In this document: positions 18,101 through 26,637 of the stretch, piece by piece
Layout: every line of letters begins with the position of its first letter
How positions within the stretch are numbered: the first letter of the stretch is position 1
Assembly (NCBI GenBank): GCA_035934555.1
Contig: DASYXT010000126.1
Location: 1 to 64,000, forward strand
Direction of reading: 5' to 3'
DNA from: DASYXT01 sp035934555
GTDB lineage: Bacteria > Verrucomicrobiota > Verrucomicrobiia > Limisphaerales > UBA8199
DNA length: 64,000 bases
Made by a program: the position numbers and the translations under genes
The notes under the pieces: model-generated
The model's database searches: none
What the model saw: only the letters and a program-made list of their open reading frames with translations
Told to the model about the DNA's origin: nothing

Positions 18101-19690
18101 GCCAATATCCGCGAGGCCACCCGGCGGTAACGGGCGCGGATAACCGCGCTGATCGATAGCCGGCGCGCGATTGGCCGGGATTTGATTAATCGCCTGGCTG
18201 CCGGACAGCAGCGGCATCGTTTGTGTTAGACCACCGTTGTTGGATAAGGCCCCCAGTTTTGGGTCGGTGTTGGCGCGGCTGCCGGTGCCCGTGAAGGCCA
18301 CGCTGCCGTCCGACGAGAGATTATAGCCGGCGTCGATAAGAGTGCCGTAGCCATTGCCGCCAGTGATGTTGGTGGACAGCAACGAATTCATCAGCGTGAA
18401 GGTCCCGGTGCTATTAGCGAGGTCTCCGCCCAGCCCCTGGCCCATCGAGCCGCCAGAGTTGGTATAATTGCCGGAGCCGGCGGCGCCGTTGGTGCCGCCC
18501 CAGGCTCCACAAGACGCGAGGGTGCAGTTGACGATGGTCAAAGTCCCAGCGTTCAGCAACCCGCCGCCCCAGGCATTGCCGCCATTGCCGCCGGCGCCGG
18601 CGATGCCAAAAGTCCCGCCGCCCGGGCCGCCATTGCCGCCATTGCCGCCAATCGCGCCGTTAGCATAAAAAGTGCAGTTAGTAACGATCCCCCACCACGT
18701 GGTCCAGAGCCCGCCGCCGGCCGCATCCGCGCCCGGCATGCCGTTGCTGCCGGTTCCGCTCGATTGAGTCCCGCCCGCGGCGCTATTGCCGCCGAAAGCC
18801 AGGTTCCCGCTCAAACAAGACATCCGCAGGTTCAAGTTACGCGCATTGAAAACCGCTCCACCCGACCCTGGTCCACCGCCGCCGCCGTTGCCCATTACCC
18901 CGGCAAACAAGCCGGTGCCATTGGTTCCTCCGGCGCCGCCATTCCCGGCATCCGCGGAATTGCCGTTAAACGTGCAATTCACGATTGTCAGATTGCTGTA
19001 ATTATACACTGCGCCGCCGTAAGCCGCGCCGCCGTTGCCACCAGCGCCGCCGTTGCCACCCTGCGAAAGGGACCCCCCGCCGGCGCCGCCATTGCCGCCG
19101 GCTCCCCCAGTGCCACCCGTGGCGGTATTGGTGGACAGCGTGCAATCCAGAAGCGAAAGGATGCCCGCATTGAAAATCGCCCCACCCTGAGCGGCTGTGC
19201 CCGCGCCGCCGGGTCCGCCGTCACTGCCTTTGCCGCTGTTGCTATCAGCCCCGGTGTAGCCCGCCGCGCCGGCCAAGCCGACGGCGGAATTGCCGCTGAA
19301 GGTGCAGTTGGTCGCCACCACGACGGACCCGGCGTTGATATACAACGCGCCGCCGTTGGTGCTTTTGCCGTTGGTGAGTTTCAACCCGATGAGGGTCAGC
19401 GTGCCATTGACGCGCAGCAGGGAGACGCTGTTGTTGCCGCTGAGCGTGACATTATGCCCCGCGGCATCGATCGTCGTCGAGCCCGGCCCGATGACAATCG
19501 GCGCCGCCAGGGTGATGCTGCAATCCGACCCGAATACCACCGCCCCGCCGCCGGCCAAAGCGCTGCGCAGCGAAGCCTCGCTGCAGTTGGTGACCACGCC
19601 GCTCGCGCCGGCTGACCAACTCAGCGACCATAGCACCAGCATCAACAACCCGCCCAGCGGGTGAATCCTTAAAACAGACCGAAAGTTCAT
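15164..19690 (-). CDS. Large exported modular protein: beta-helix, Ig-like and carboxypeptidase-regulatory-like repeats
   Basis: A 1508-residue protein. It has a signal peptide ('GGLLMLVLWSLSWSAGASG'), then a Gly/Asn-rich right-handed beta-helix with choice-of-anchor-Q features (about 30-530; 'NCTFSGNSA', repeated GGAGGNGG, and 'NTDPKLGALSNNGGLTQTMP'). Three Ig-like domains follow (about 535-800, each with Q-T/V-V-x-x-G at its start). Seven carboxypeptidase-regulatory-like units of roughly 80-90 residues come next (about 805-1370; each begins xxxSGQxT and contains DGxYxLxxLCxGxYxVxP). The end has two modules finishing in YPARFYRL. It lies 66 bases after the secretin gene on the same strand, which suggests export by, or co-expression with, this T2SS. 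No enzyme motif is seen; a surface adhesin-like role is inferred. Confidence 0.85.
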   Translation of the reverse strand: MNFRSVLRIHPLGGLLMLVLWSLSWSAGASGVVTNCSEASLRSALAGGGAVVFGSDCSITLAAPIVIGPGSTTIDAAGHNVTLSGNNSVSLLRVNGTLTLIGLKLTNGKSTNGGALYINAGSVVVATNCTFSGNSAVGLAGAAGYTGADSNSGKGSDGGPGGAGTAAQGGAIFNAGILSLLDCTLSTNTATGGTGGAGGNGGAGGGSLSQGGNGGAGGNGGAAYGGAVYNYSNLTIVNCTFNGNSADAGNGGAGGTNGTGLFAGVMGNGGGGGPGSGGAVFNARNLNLRMSCLSGNLAFGGNSAAGGTQSSGTGSNGMPGADAAGGGLWTTWWGIVTNCTFYANGAIGGNGGNGGPGGGTFGIAGAGGNGGNAWGGGLLNAGTLTIVNCTLASCGAWGGTNGAAGSGNYTNSGGSMGQGLGGDLANSTGTFTLMNSLLSTNITGGNGYGTLIDAGYNLSSDGSVAFTGTGSRANTDPKLGALSNNGGLTQTMPLLSGSQAINQIPANRAPAIDQRGYPRPLPPGGLADIGAYEYQLASPPVFVVAPMNQTVLQGSSATFAALAAGATPLTYQWRFNSSPIAGATGSAYTVTAASPTNEGPYAVVVANSLGTAISPDVFISLAPAITAQPTNQVVAAGGTATFTAQASGDPPTYTWQFAGSNIDGATNATLIITNAQPANIGTYKAIISNDSGSTNSASVTLNLLPTVQVQPLDQTVMAGSNVSFTVGAVGSPAMSFQWQFNGSALAGATNSAYTLGPATLTNSGLYSAVLQNPFGQTNTRPARLTVIPAGFTISGQVSNSFVPAQVLVLQGAVTNQIVTTDISGNYTATGLAAGNYTVQPLASCRHFVPVSLPVTVGPANATGVDFNPVADAYVVSGRFTSATVGVSNLVLTLSPVGGAALTGPDGSYAFSNLCAGTYTVNVSAGPCYQITPASRVATVGPNNALNQDFAMTQLVYSVSGLITEGASGLGGVVVQVSGQTNTAVTLADGSYTLTGLCQGTYNLIPALNCEQFSPASRSIQVGPSLTQVNFTAYTNNVFNISGQVTTNGVNGLPGVTITAGDHTATTDSNGYYALSHICPGTNQVVPALAGYGFSPANSNLTVAADESGVNFLAYPSFTIAGRITELGTGVSNVPVQINGGLTNVTVLTTNDGTYSVTGLSSNVYTVTPALACYFFAPTNQVVQVGPTNALGVDFAATHDNIHLLSGQISEGGVGLSNITVVVSAAGFTNTLVTDANGAYALPNLCSAVYTVVPTQACQSFFPASHIVTLTPTGPDATSTDFTGYRSSFTVRGQVTAAPGGRPLAGVPVSTANQTSLTDGNGNYVLVDLCPGIYQVQPQLAGYRFDWRVSTLNLVADTTLNFTAYPVLALTRTNGLAQLSFGVASGLAYRLEVSSDLVHWQGLMMTNNGSASMTLLQLIDNDSSSYPARFYRLAELPWLVLNHGTNGVLQLSFVGYGGVSYQLQASTNLLASTNWQTIAVLTNISSGAAQIEFTDPAATNYPARFYRLH

Positions 19691-19756
19691 GTTACAGCGG
19701 GAAACGCGGTCACCGTGAGGTCATTAGCATTGGGTTGTGGCCGTCGGCTCTGCGCG

Positions 19757-22051
19757 CTACTGGCTCTTTACATGCGGCGCCCGGTCGGCGTTGCGCTGAC
19801 GCTTGGCCTCTTCGTTGTTATTCTCGTTTTCCCAAGCTTTGACTCCCGGCATCCGGTCTTTTTCCGCGCGAGCCGCCAGCGCGGCGACCTCCGGCGTCGG
19901 CAAAACGGTCGGACGAATCAGCACAATTAGTTCGTTGCGCGTTTCACTCGACGAGGAACTGCGGAACAAGTAACCCAATCCCGGAATGTCCTTCAGGAAG
20001 GGCACGCCGGAATTATTGGAGTTTTTGTCCGTCTCGATTAAGCCGCCAAGCATGATGGTGTCATGATCGCGGACGGCGACCTTGGCACTGGCGTCCTTCG
20101 AGCTGGTGACCGGCACGTCCCCAACGTTCTGGATCGTGACATTGCCTTCAAAGCTGTCGATTTTGATGTGAATGTCCATCACCACCAGGCCATCGGGATT
20201 GATCAAAGGCGTCACTTCGATCGTCACACCGATCTGCAACTGCTGGATCGACGCGTACCCGCCAAAGGCGCCGCCACCGTAGTAGCTCGACACCGGGTAG
20301 GGCCGTTGCTCACCGACGAACAATGTCGCCGGCACGGCGTGTGAGGTTTGGATGCGCGGGCGTTGCAGGATTTTGGCCTTGGTCGAGCTGGCCAGTGCGG
20401 TCAAGGAGACGTCCAGGTCACTGCCGAGGCTGGCCAGGTAACTGAACCCGCTGGGAAGGTTCCCGGCGATGTTCGTGCCGGTGCCGGTGACGAAGCTGCT
20501 GCCGTTGAGTAGATTGTTATTATTGATGCCGCCGATCCCGGTCACGTAATTGCCGGCATGCGAAGGGCTGTTTTGCAAGTAGCTCACGGCCAGATTTTTC
20601 GAATCATCCAGCGACACCTGCACAATCGCGGCTTCGATCAACACCTGCGCCAGCACCACATCGAGCTTCGACACGATGTCTTTGATGATCTTCATGTCCT
20701 GTTTGGAGGCAAAGATAAGCAACGAGTTAGTGCGTTCGTCGGCAATGATCTTGGTCTGGCCCAGCACGGTAATCTCCCCCTGCGATGAGTTGTTGATGAT
20801 CTTACGCAGCCGGTCACCAAAGCTGCTGCCGGCTGCACCGGGCGCAGCGCCGGGCATGTTGACGGCCTGCGGTGTGATCTCGCCGAAGCCTTGTGGGCTC
20901 ACCGTGCCATTGGGTTGGGGGGTGAGGGTTCCATAAGGGGTGGCGCCCATCATCCCGCCCATGGGCGAACCGCCGTAACCGCCATAACCCCCCATGCCGC
21001 CGTAGCCGCCGGCGCCGACACCGCCGTACCCGCCTCCGCCCCTGTACCCGCCGGCGCTCGTAGTGGTGGACTTGCCGACAGTGGTAGCCGCGCCGCCGGT
21101 GCTCAAGGCGCTAATCGCATTGGCGAGGTCCGTTGCCAGCGCGTATTTGATGGGGATGACTTCCGAAACGTAGAGCGAGGGCTCGGTTACATCGATGCGT
21201 TTGATCAATTCGAGCATGCGCTTGATGTTTTCGGTCGTGTCGCGCAGCACCAGGATTTGGCTCGTATCGATCGGAAAGATGCCGGCTGTTACCCCGGGAC
21301 TGGCCAGGGGCTGCAGTGCGGTGGCTACCTCGCTCGGTTTGGTATTGGTCAACTGGACGATGTGGGTAATGAATTGCCCCATGTCCGGCAACTCACCGGC
21401 GGGTAGTGTGCTGAAGGGCGCGCCGACGTTGCCGGCGCTGGTCGCCGGCACTACCTTGACGAATTTATCGCCAAAATCCTCCACCGCGATGCCGTTTAAC
21501 CACAGCACCGCTTTGAACGCGTCAATCGCTTCCGACCGGGTCAGCGGTGTTTGGGTCTTGAGCGTGATGGTTGCCGCCGGCAACGAACTGGGGCGCAGAA
21601 TGGTTTTGCCGACCAAATCGCCGTAAAACTGCAGCGCCTGGTTCACATCGACGGCCGGGAAATCAATCACGCCGGCCGGCAATACCTGTTCGGCGGGAGC
21701 GGAGGAGCGCGGGGCGCCCGGTGCGCCGGCCCCCGCAGGGGTGCTTGTCCGAGGCTGGCCAGGGGGCACCGCGGGCGGCGCGGAGCTTGAACTGGTTCGT
21801 GGCCCGGTGCCGGATGAAGCCGGGGGCACTGGGAAAGCCGGGACGCCGCCGCTTGGACCCTTCGGGAAGGGCGAGCCCAGGTTGGTGCCGGCGGCGGTGG
21901 GTTGAGCGCCGGGCACCAGCAAGCGCTCCAAGCCTGGCTGGCGTGTGGCGCCGTTGGAACTGGGCGGCAAAGGCGTGAAGGTGGGGGGAGCGCTGGTTTG
22001 CGCAGCCAGCCCGGCGCCGGTCAGGAGCAGGGCAAGGAGGGTGTTTTTCAC
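19757..22051 (-). CDS. gspD: Type II secretion system secretin GspD
   Basis: A 764-residue outer-membrane secretin with a signal peptide. Residues about 25-125 are a Pro/Ser-rich linker instead of an ordered first domain. N-domains follow ('VIDFPAVDVNQALQFYGDLV', 'THIVQLTNTKPSEVATALQP', 'SEVIPIKYALATDLANAISA'). A long Gly/Tyr-rich insert (GGYGGMGGYGGYGG, about 325-365) sits in the third N-domain before 'ILGQTKI'-type sequence. The C-terminal secretin domain has 'ILQRPRIQTSHAVPATLFVG', 'GVTIEVTPLINPDGLVVM' and 'GVPFLKDIPGLGYLF'. Its start overlaps the end of the GspM-like gene (ATGA). It forms the outer-membrane pore. The glycine-rich insert is unusually long and probably disordered. Confidence 0.9.
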   Translation of the reverse strand: MKNTLLALLLTGAGLAAQTSAPPTFTPLPPSSNGATRQPGLERLLVPGAQPTAAGTNLGSPFPKGPSGGVPAFPVPPASSGTGPRTSSSSAPPAVPPGQPRTSTPAGAGAPGAPRSSAPAEQVLPAGVIDFPAVDVNQALQFYGDLVGKTILRPSSLPAATITLKTQTPLTRSEAIDAFKAVLWLNGIAVEDFGDKFVKVVPATSAGNVGAPFSTLPAGELPDMGQFITHIVQLTNTKPSEVATALQPLASPGVTAGIFPIDTSQILVLRDTTENIKRMLELIKRIDVTEPSLYVSEVIPIKYALATDLANAISALSTGGAATTVGKSTTTSAGGYRGGGGYGGVGAGGYGGMGGYGGYGGSPMGGMMGATPYGTLTPQPNGTVSPQGFGEITPQAVNMPGAAPGAAGSSFGDRLRKIINNSSQGEITVLGQTKIIADERTNSLLIFASKQDMKIIKDIVSKLDVVLAQVLIEAAIVQVSLDDSKNLAVSYLQNSPSHAGNYVTGIGGINNNNLLNGSSFVTGTGTNIAGNLPSGFSYLASLGSDLDVSLTALASSTKAKILQRPRIQTSHAVPATLFVGEQRPYPVSSYYGGGAFGGYASIQQLQIGVTIEVTPLINPDGLVVMDIHIKIDSFEGNVTIQNVGDVPVTSSKDASAKVAVRDHDTIMLGGLIETDKNSNNSGVPFLKDIPGLGYLFRSSSSSETRNELIVLIRPTVLPTPEVAALAARAEKDRMPGVKAWENENNNEEAKRQRNADRAPHVKSQ

Positions 22052-22695
22052 GGTGATTTGGATGTTGGAGTTGCGCGGTCGGCGAACGGCGAGGGCGAAG
22101 CGGTGGCGCGCACGCCCCCCGCTGGCGCCGGCGTCGTCTTCCCAGAGCGGGAGGGAAGTTTCTTTTGATAAGTAGCGACCAGTTTGACCGTGGCGACCAA
22201 TTCGTGCCGGGCCGGTTCGGGCCGGATGCCGAGGTCACGCACGCGAATCAGCGAATTGCCCGAACCGAGGTTAAACAAAAAATTGACCAGTTCCTTTTCA
22301 CCGGATTGCACGCTGATGTTCTCGCTCTTTTCGATAAAGAACTGGTTGGTCTGGGTATTGATGCGGCCGCCAATCGAGGAAAGGTGAACACCGCTCTCGT
22401 TGGCTTCGAGATCCACCGCATGCTGGAATTGCTGCGATTGCTCCTCGAGCGGCACCGCCAGGCCTTCCCCCTCCAACTCCCGCACTTTGCGTTGGTACGT
22501 CGGCAGCAATTGGATTTCGGCGCGATACTTCGACAGCTTGTCTGTCGCCACCTGCATCCGGAACTTCACCTGGTTCATATCCGAGAAATGCGGCCAGACA
22601 AAAAGCATGTTCAGCACGATGAAAAACAACACCCCCACGCCGACGACCATGCGCTTCTCTAACGGACGGAGGTTCTCCCAGTAGCCGCTGTTCAT
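22048..22695 (-). CDS. PilO/GspM-like inner-membrane assembly protein
   Basis: A 215-residue bitopic protein starting MNSGYWENLRPLEKRM. One TM helix ('VVGVGVLFFIVLNMLFVW', about 17-34), then a coiled coil ('QVATDKLSKYRAEIQLLPTY') and a ferredoxin-like periplasmic domain with 'FLFNLGSGNSLIRVRDLGIR', the pattern of PilO/GspM. It overlaps the GspL-like gene upstream and gspD downstream by 4 bases each, so all are translationally coupled. In T2SS and type IV pilus machines this protein pairs with the PilN/GspL periplasmic domain to form the inner-membrane platform. The tail is Pro/Ala-rich. Confidence 0.78.
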   Translation of the reverse strand: MNSGYWENLRPLEKRMVVGVGVLFFIVLNMLFVWPHFSDMNQVKFRMQVATDKLSKYRAEIQLLPTYQRKVRELEGEGLAVPLEEQSQQFQHAVDLEANESGVHLSSIGGRINTQTNQFFIEKSENISVQSGEKELVNFLFNLGSGNSLIRVRDLGIRPEPARHELVATVKLVATYQKKLPSRSGKTTPAPAGGVRATASPSPFADRATPTSKSP

Positions 22696-24527
22696 TGCGC
22701 CTCCGATCGTTGAAGTTCCAGCGCCAGGCTCCAGGCCGCCCCCTGCGCCCCCTGGTCGCGCCATTGCACCCCTTCGCCTTTGCTTGGGTCAAATAGCAGT
22801 TGCCCGTCCACCGTCGCCTTGCGCATCGTTCCTTCAAAATCCAGCAGCTTCTTAAGCTGTCCGGAGGGCGCCGTGCCGTTGAGCGTGAACCGTTTTCCGT
22901 CGGAGAAATTCATCGTGTCGAGCGTCACCCCTTCGGGCAGCAAACTCGCCGTGACGTTCCAGCATTCCAACGCCGCGTACTTGAGGTCCTGCCGGTCCTT
23001 GAGGACCTGATACTTGGCTTTGAGCTGGAGGGCGTTGGTGTAGTCGGAGCTGAGCGCCGCGACCTGGCTCTCGACGCCGTTAGTGCGCCAACTCGCATAT
23101 CCCAAGCCGATCATATACACCGCAACAATCGCCAGATAAATACCGCCGACCGCCAGCAGCCCCTTCATCCAGAGCCGGTCAACAAACTGCTGCCGGTATC
23201 GCTCGGCAAACTCCGCCGGCATCAGGTTCGACCGCGGTTCGGCGGCCGCCGAGCGCCGCGCCGTCAATCCTGCGAGTTCCCGCAGCGGCAACGGCTCCAC
23301 CAATTCGATCTTCTGTTCGAGCGCCTCGCGCAACGCCGTTTCCCACTCCCCAGAGGATGGGCCGCCCGCGACGAGGTGCCACTGCGGTTGCGAGGTCAGC
23401 CAGCCATCCATCTCCCCGGCCCAGGCCATCTGCATCAGTTGCTCTTTGAGCGACGCCGCCCGGTTCGGACCTGCCGGGGGCAACGTCAGGAAATCCACGT
23501 TGCGCAGCACGCGGCCGTACCACCACGCCACCAGCGCCGAGTTCTTGCCCCCGGCCGCTTCCGGATAAACCCACGCGCCGTCGGTCTCGGCCATCGTCGC
23601 TTGCAACTGGTCCAGCACCGGCAACTCCAACCGGTCCGCCAGGAAACCGTTCCCTTCGAGTTTGCCGAGGAACTCCTCGACCACCGAGCGAGCGACGACC
23701 ATCACCACGACCGTTTGGAGGTTGTCCTGGGAATGCGGCAACACCTGAAAACTCCAGACCGTCTGGGCGACGGGCATTGGCGAGAGCTTTTCCAACTGCA
23801 ACTCGACCATCGCCAGCATTTCATCGAAATCGCTGCGCGGGAGCTGCACCACCCGTAAAAAAACCTGTTCCGGCGGCAGCCAGGCGATATTCAGCTTGCG
23901 CTGGAACAATGCCCGCCAATCCTTGCCGACCAGCCGCGAGGGCAAACTGGCTCCGGCTCCGGCTTTATGCTCGCGGCCCAGTACGTACCGGCCACCGCGC
24001 GTGTCAAATTGCCAAATCTGCTGTCCCTGCGGGCTGGCATCCAGAACGTTGCACGAGCTAATCGTGCCGGCCTTCGGCCCTTTGAGCGCCACCTTCGATG
24101 CAGGCATCGGGATGGGCGCTTTGGCGGCGGCTCCGGGTCGCACGCGCAATACGCGCAGTAACACCAGCGCCAATACACAAATCCCCAGCCCAATCGCCAC
24201 CGGATAAAACAGCGGCTGCGCTTGCCAGCGATGGAACGTTTTGGCCAGCCCGCCACCGGTGCTCGAAGCGGGCGCATTTGTGCCACCTTTCGCGCCGCCT
24301 TTGGCTGCCGCCGCATTGGTCTTGCCCGCGGCCTTGGGAGGAACCCATTGTGGGGCGTTGGGCCGCGCGCCGTTGCGCAGCGCCGGCGGCAAATTGGGGC
24401 GGTTCAGCGGTTGGCGCTGCGGCATCGGCCCAGGCTGGTTGGGATTAGGTCCGGGCGCCGCGCCCAAATTGAACGCGAGCAGAACGCCCGCAAGCACCGG
24501 CGCGCGGACTTTAGTCCGAAGCAACAT
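22692..24527 (-). CDS. Fused PilM/PilN-like (GspL-type) inner-membrane platform protein
   Basis: About 611 residues. Order: hydrophobic leader ('VLAGVLLAFNLGAA'), a Pro/Asn/Ala-rich linker, TM helix ('FYPVAIGLGICVLALVLLRV'), a PilM/GspL actin-like domain ('LNIAWLPPEQVFLRVVQLPR', 'VELQLEKLSPMPVAQTVWSF'), a second TM ('GLLAVGGIYLAIVAVYMIGL'), then a PilN-like periplasmic domain with coiled coil and ferredoxin-like fold ('LPEGVTLDTMNFSDGKRFTL'). GspL normally has one TM, so the extra N-terminal hydrophobic segments are unusual. The start is uncertain: the first 9 codons from ATG 24527 lie inside repeat R1, and the frame stays open to GTG 24638. It couples the GspE ATPase to the periplasmic GspM-like protein. 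Confidence 0.75.
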   Translation of the reverse strand: MLLRTKVRAPVLAGVLLAFNLGAAPGPNPNQPGPMPQRQPLNRPNLPPALRNGARPNAPQWVPPKAAGKTNAAAAKGGAKGGTNAPASSTGGGLAKTFHRWQAQPLFYPVAIGLGICVLALVLLRVLRVRPGAAAKAPIPMPASKVALKGPKAGTISSCNVLDASPQGQQIWQFDTRGGRYVLGREHKAGAGASLPSRLVGKDWRALFQRKLNIAWLPPEQVFLRVVQLPRSDFDEMLAMVELQLEKLSPMPVAQTVWSFQVLPHSQDNLQTVVVMVVARSVVEEFLGKLEGNGFLADRLELPVLDQLQATMAETDGAWVYPEAAGGKNSALVAWWYGRVLRNVDFLTLPPAGPNRAASLKEQLMQMAWAGEMDGWLTSQPQWHLVAGGPSSGEWETALREALEQKIELVEPLPLRELAGLTARRSAAAEPRSNLMPAEFAERYRQQFVDRLWMKGLLAVGGIYLAIVAVYMIGLGYASWRTNGVESQVAALSSDYTNALQLKAKYQVLKDRQDLKYAALECWNVTASLLPEGVTLDTMNFSDGKRFTLNGTAPSGQLKKLLDFEGTMRKATVDGQLLFDPSKGEGVQWRDQGAQGAAWSLALELQRSEAQ

Positions 24528-24585
24528 CCTTATAGCAGGCCCGCTCAGCGCTCGCACGGTGCTGCGGACTAAAGTCCGCGCTCCG
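24499..24585. repeat. Dispersed palindromic repeat R1, copy b
   Basis: The left end (24499-24525) contains GCGGACTTTAGTCCG followed by AAGCAAC. The right end (24561-24585) reads GCTGCGGACTAAAGTCCGC then GCTCCG. The two ends are inverted relative to each other, and each is itself palindromic. This copy spans the start region of the GspL-like gene, where its translation gives the tell-tale LRTKVRAP peptide. Confidence 0.8.
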
Positions 24586-24717
24586 GTCCGCGCTCCGCGC
24601 GCTCCGTGCATCAGTTGATTTCTATCATTTTCCAACACTCAAAAACTCCGCTTCTTAGTTCGAGGCAAAATTGCACTCCTCATGAATTCCAACAGTCCGG
24701 GTTCCATGCGCGCGCGG

Positions 24718-26472
24718 TCAGCTTTTCACCCATACGCCCGCCTTGGTGTCTTCCACCAGCGAATCCAGGTGTTCCTCGATTTGGGTGACGCGCAGCACTT
24801 CTTCGATGGTGGTTTGGCCCGCTCTGACCTTATTCCAGCCGTCAGTGCGCAGGGTGCGCATGCCGAACTCGACCGCTTTGGCGGCAATCGTCGAGGCGGG
24901 CGCGCGGTTCAGGATCAATGGGCGCAGCGCTTCGTTCAGAATCAGTAGTTCGTAAATGCCCATCCGGCCCTGGTACCCGAGTTGCCGGCAAGCTTCGCAC
25001 CCGGCGCCGTGATAAAATTTGGCCGTCTCAATTTCCGTTTCCGGGAACCCAATCCGCTTGAGGTAGTTCCGTTCAACCTTCTGCTCCTCCTTGCAATGCG
25101 AGCAGATGGTGCGGACGAGCCGTTGCGCCATCACCGCTTCGACCGAGGAGGCCACCAGGAACGGCTCGATGCCCATGTCAATCAGCCGTGTGAACGCGCT
25201 CGGCGCGTCGTTGGTGTGCAGGGTGCTGAACACTAAATGCCCCGTCAGCGCCGCGCGAATCGCGATCTCCGCCGTCTCAAGGTCGCGGATTTCCCCGACC
25301 ATGATCACGTTGGGGTCTTGCCGTAAAATGTGGCGCAGGCCCATCGCGAAGGTCAGCCCGATCTCCGGCCGCACCGCAATTTGGTTAATCCCTTTGAGCT
25401 CGTATTCCACCGGCTCTTCGATGGTGATGATGCGCTTGTGCACGGAGTTAATCGTGCTCAAAAACGCGTACAGCGAGGTGGATTTGCCCGAGCCCGTCGG
25501 CCCGGTCACCAGGAAAATCCCGTGCGGCTTGATGATGATCTCGCGGATGGCCGCCTCTTCCAGCGGCGAAAAACCCAGCTTGTCCAGGCTGAGGAAAATC
25601 TTGCCACGCGTCAGCAACCGCAGCGACACGCTCTCGCCATACACCGTCGGCACCGTCGAGACGCGGATGTCGATTTCCTCGCCTTTAATCCGCACGTTAA
25701 TGCGGCCGTCCTGCGGCAGGCGCTTTTCGGAGATGTTCATCCCGGACATGACCTTGATGCGCGAGATCAGCGCCGCCTGGAACCGTTTGAGCTGCGGCGG
25801 CATCGGGGTCTGGTGCAGGATGCCGTCAATCCGGTAACGGATGCGCAACTCGTCTTCCGCCGGCTCGAAATGAATGTCCGTCGCGCGGTCCTTGAAAGCT
25901 TCCCAGATGACCTGGTTGACGAACTTGATGACGCTGGCCTCCTGGTCACTTTCGGTGATTTCCTTGTCGAGTGGCAGGTCAAGGTCCATCGGCGCTTCGT
26001 CCTGGTCCAGTTCGCCGAGGGTTTCGGCGCCGACGCCGTAGAAGTTTTTCAGTGCCTTCTCGATTTCGCCCTTGGTCGCCAGCGCGAATTGCACCGGGCC
26101 ATGGGCATCGAACCGCACGGCATTGAGCATCGCGGTATCGAAGGGGTTGCACACCGCCACCTGTAACGTGCTGTCCTGGAGTTGGGTGGGTAAAACGTTG
26201 TACTGAAAGGCGACTTTCGTAGAAATGCGGTTGCGCGCCTCAGCCTGCACCTTCAGCTTGGGGAGGTCCAAATACGGCCAATTGAGCGCCTGGGCGAGCT
26301 TTTGCAGGAAAACGTCTTCCGCCAGGCCGCGTTCGCGGCAGATAAAGCCGAGTAATGACTCCTGGGAGCCGCTTTCCACCGCCACTTTCCACGCCTTGTT
26401 CCATTCGTCGAACTCGGTCGCGTTGGCCAGTCCCATGCGAGACAAAAACTCTCTTAATGATATAAATGCCAT
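24718..26472 (-). CDS. gspE: Type II secretion / type IV pilus assembly ATPase GspE/PilB
   Basis: A 584-residue cytoplasmic hexameric ATPase. An N1E/MshEN-type domain covers about 1-145 ('LNWPYLDLPKLKVQ'). The core has the Walker A GPTGSGKST at 324-332, an Asp box 'IITIEEPVEYELKGINQIAV', Walker B 'VIMVGEIRDLETAEIAIRAA' and a His box 'HLVFSTLHTNDAPS'. A tetracysteine zinc site (C457, C460, C492, C495) is the GspE/PilB mark. It powers pseudopilus or pilus assembly. It is the first gene of the minus-strand operon gspE - gspL-like - gspM-like - gspD; no gspF or major pseudopilin adjoins, so these must be encoded elsewhere (a prepilin-like gene lies at 30.6 kb). Divergent from purS across 165 bases. 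Confidence 0.92.
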   Translation of the reverse strand: MAFISLREFLSRMGLANATEFDEWNKAWKVAVESGSQESLLGFICRERGLAEDVFLQKLAQALNWPYLDLPKLKVQAEARNRISTKVAFQYNVLPTQLQDSTLQVAVCNPFDTAMLNAVRFDAHGPVQFALATKGEIEKALKNFYGVGAETLGELDQDEAPMDLDLPLDKEITESDQEASVIKFVNQVIWEAFKDRATDIHFEPAEDELRIRYRIDGILHQTPMPPQLKRFQAALISRIKVMSGMNISEKRLPQDGRINVRIKGEEIDIRVSTVPTVYGESVSLRLLTRGKIFLSLDKLGFSPLEEAAIREIIIKPHGIFLVTGPTGSGKSTSLYAFLSTINSVHKRIITIEEPVEYELKGINQIAVRPEIGLTFAMGLRHILRQDPNVIMVGEIRDLETAEIAIRAALTGHLVFSTLHTNDAPSAFTRLIDMGIEPFLVASSVEAVMAQRLVRTICSHCKEEQKVERNYLKRIGFPETEIETAKFYHGAGCEACRQLGYQGRMGIYELLILNEALRPLILNRAPASTIAAKAVEFGMRTLRTDGWNKVRAGQTTIEEVLRVTQIEEHLDSLVEDTKAGVWVKS

Positions 26473-26637
26473 CTGTTTACCGACGTATCATTAGTCTTCT
26501 GATACACGCAAAAATAAGAAAAGTTGCGCAGGGGGTCAAAGTATTCTCTAAGCTTTCTCTGCATCTGTGCGTTTCGTTTTTCTTGTTTTCTCCGCGGTCG
26601 TGCCCCACATTCCGGCGGTCCGAACACCGGCAGACCC

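Noticed and set aside
18764..19615. Plus-strand open frame of 283 residues opposite the 1508-residue protein
   Set aside because: Antisense to the Gly-rich beta-helix; Ala/Arg-rich translation of repetitive DNA.
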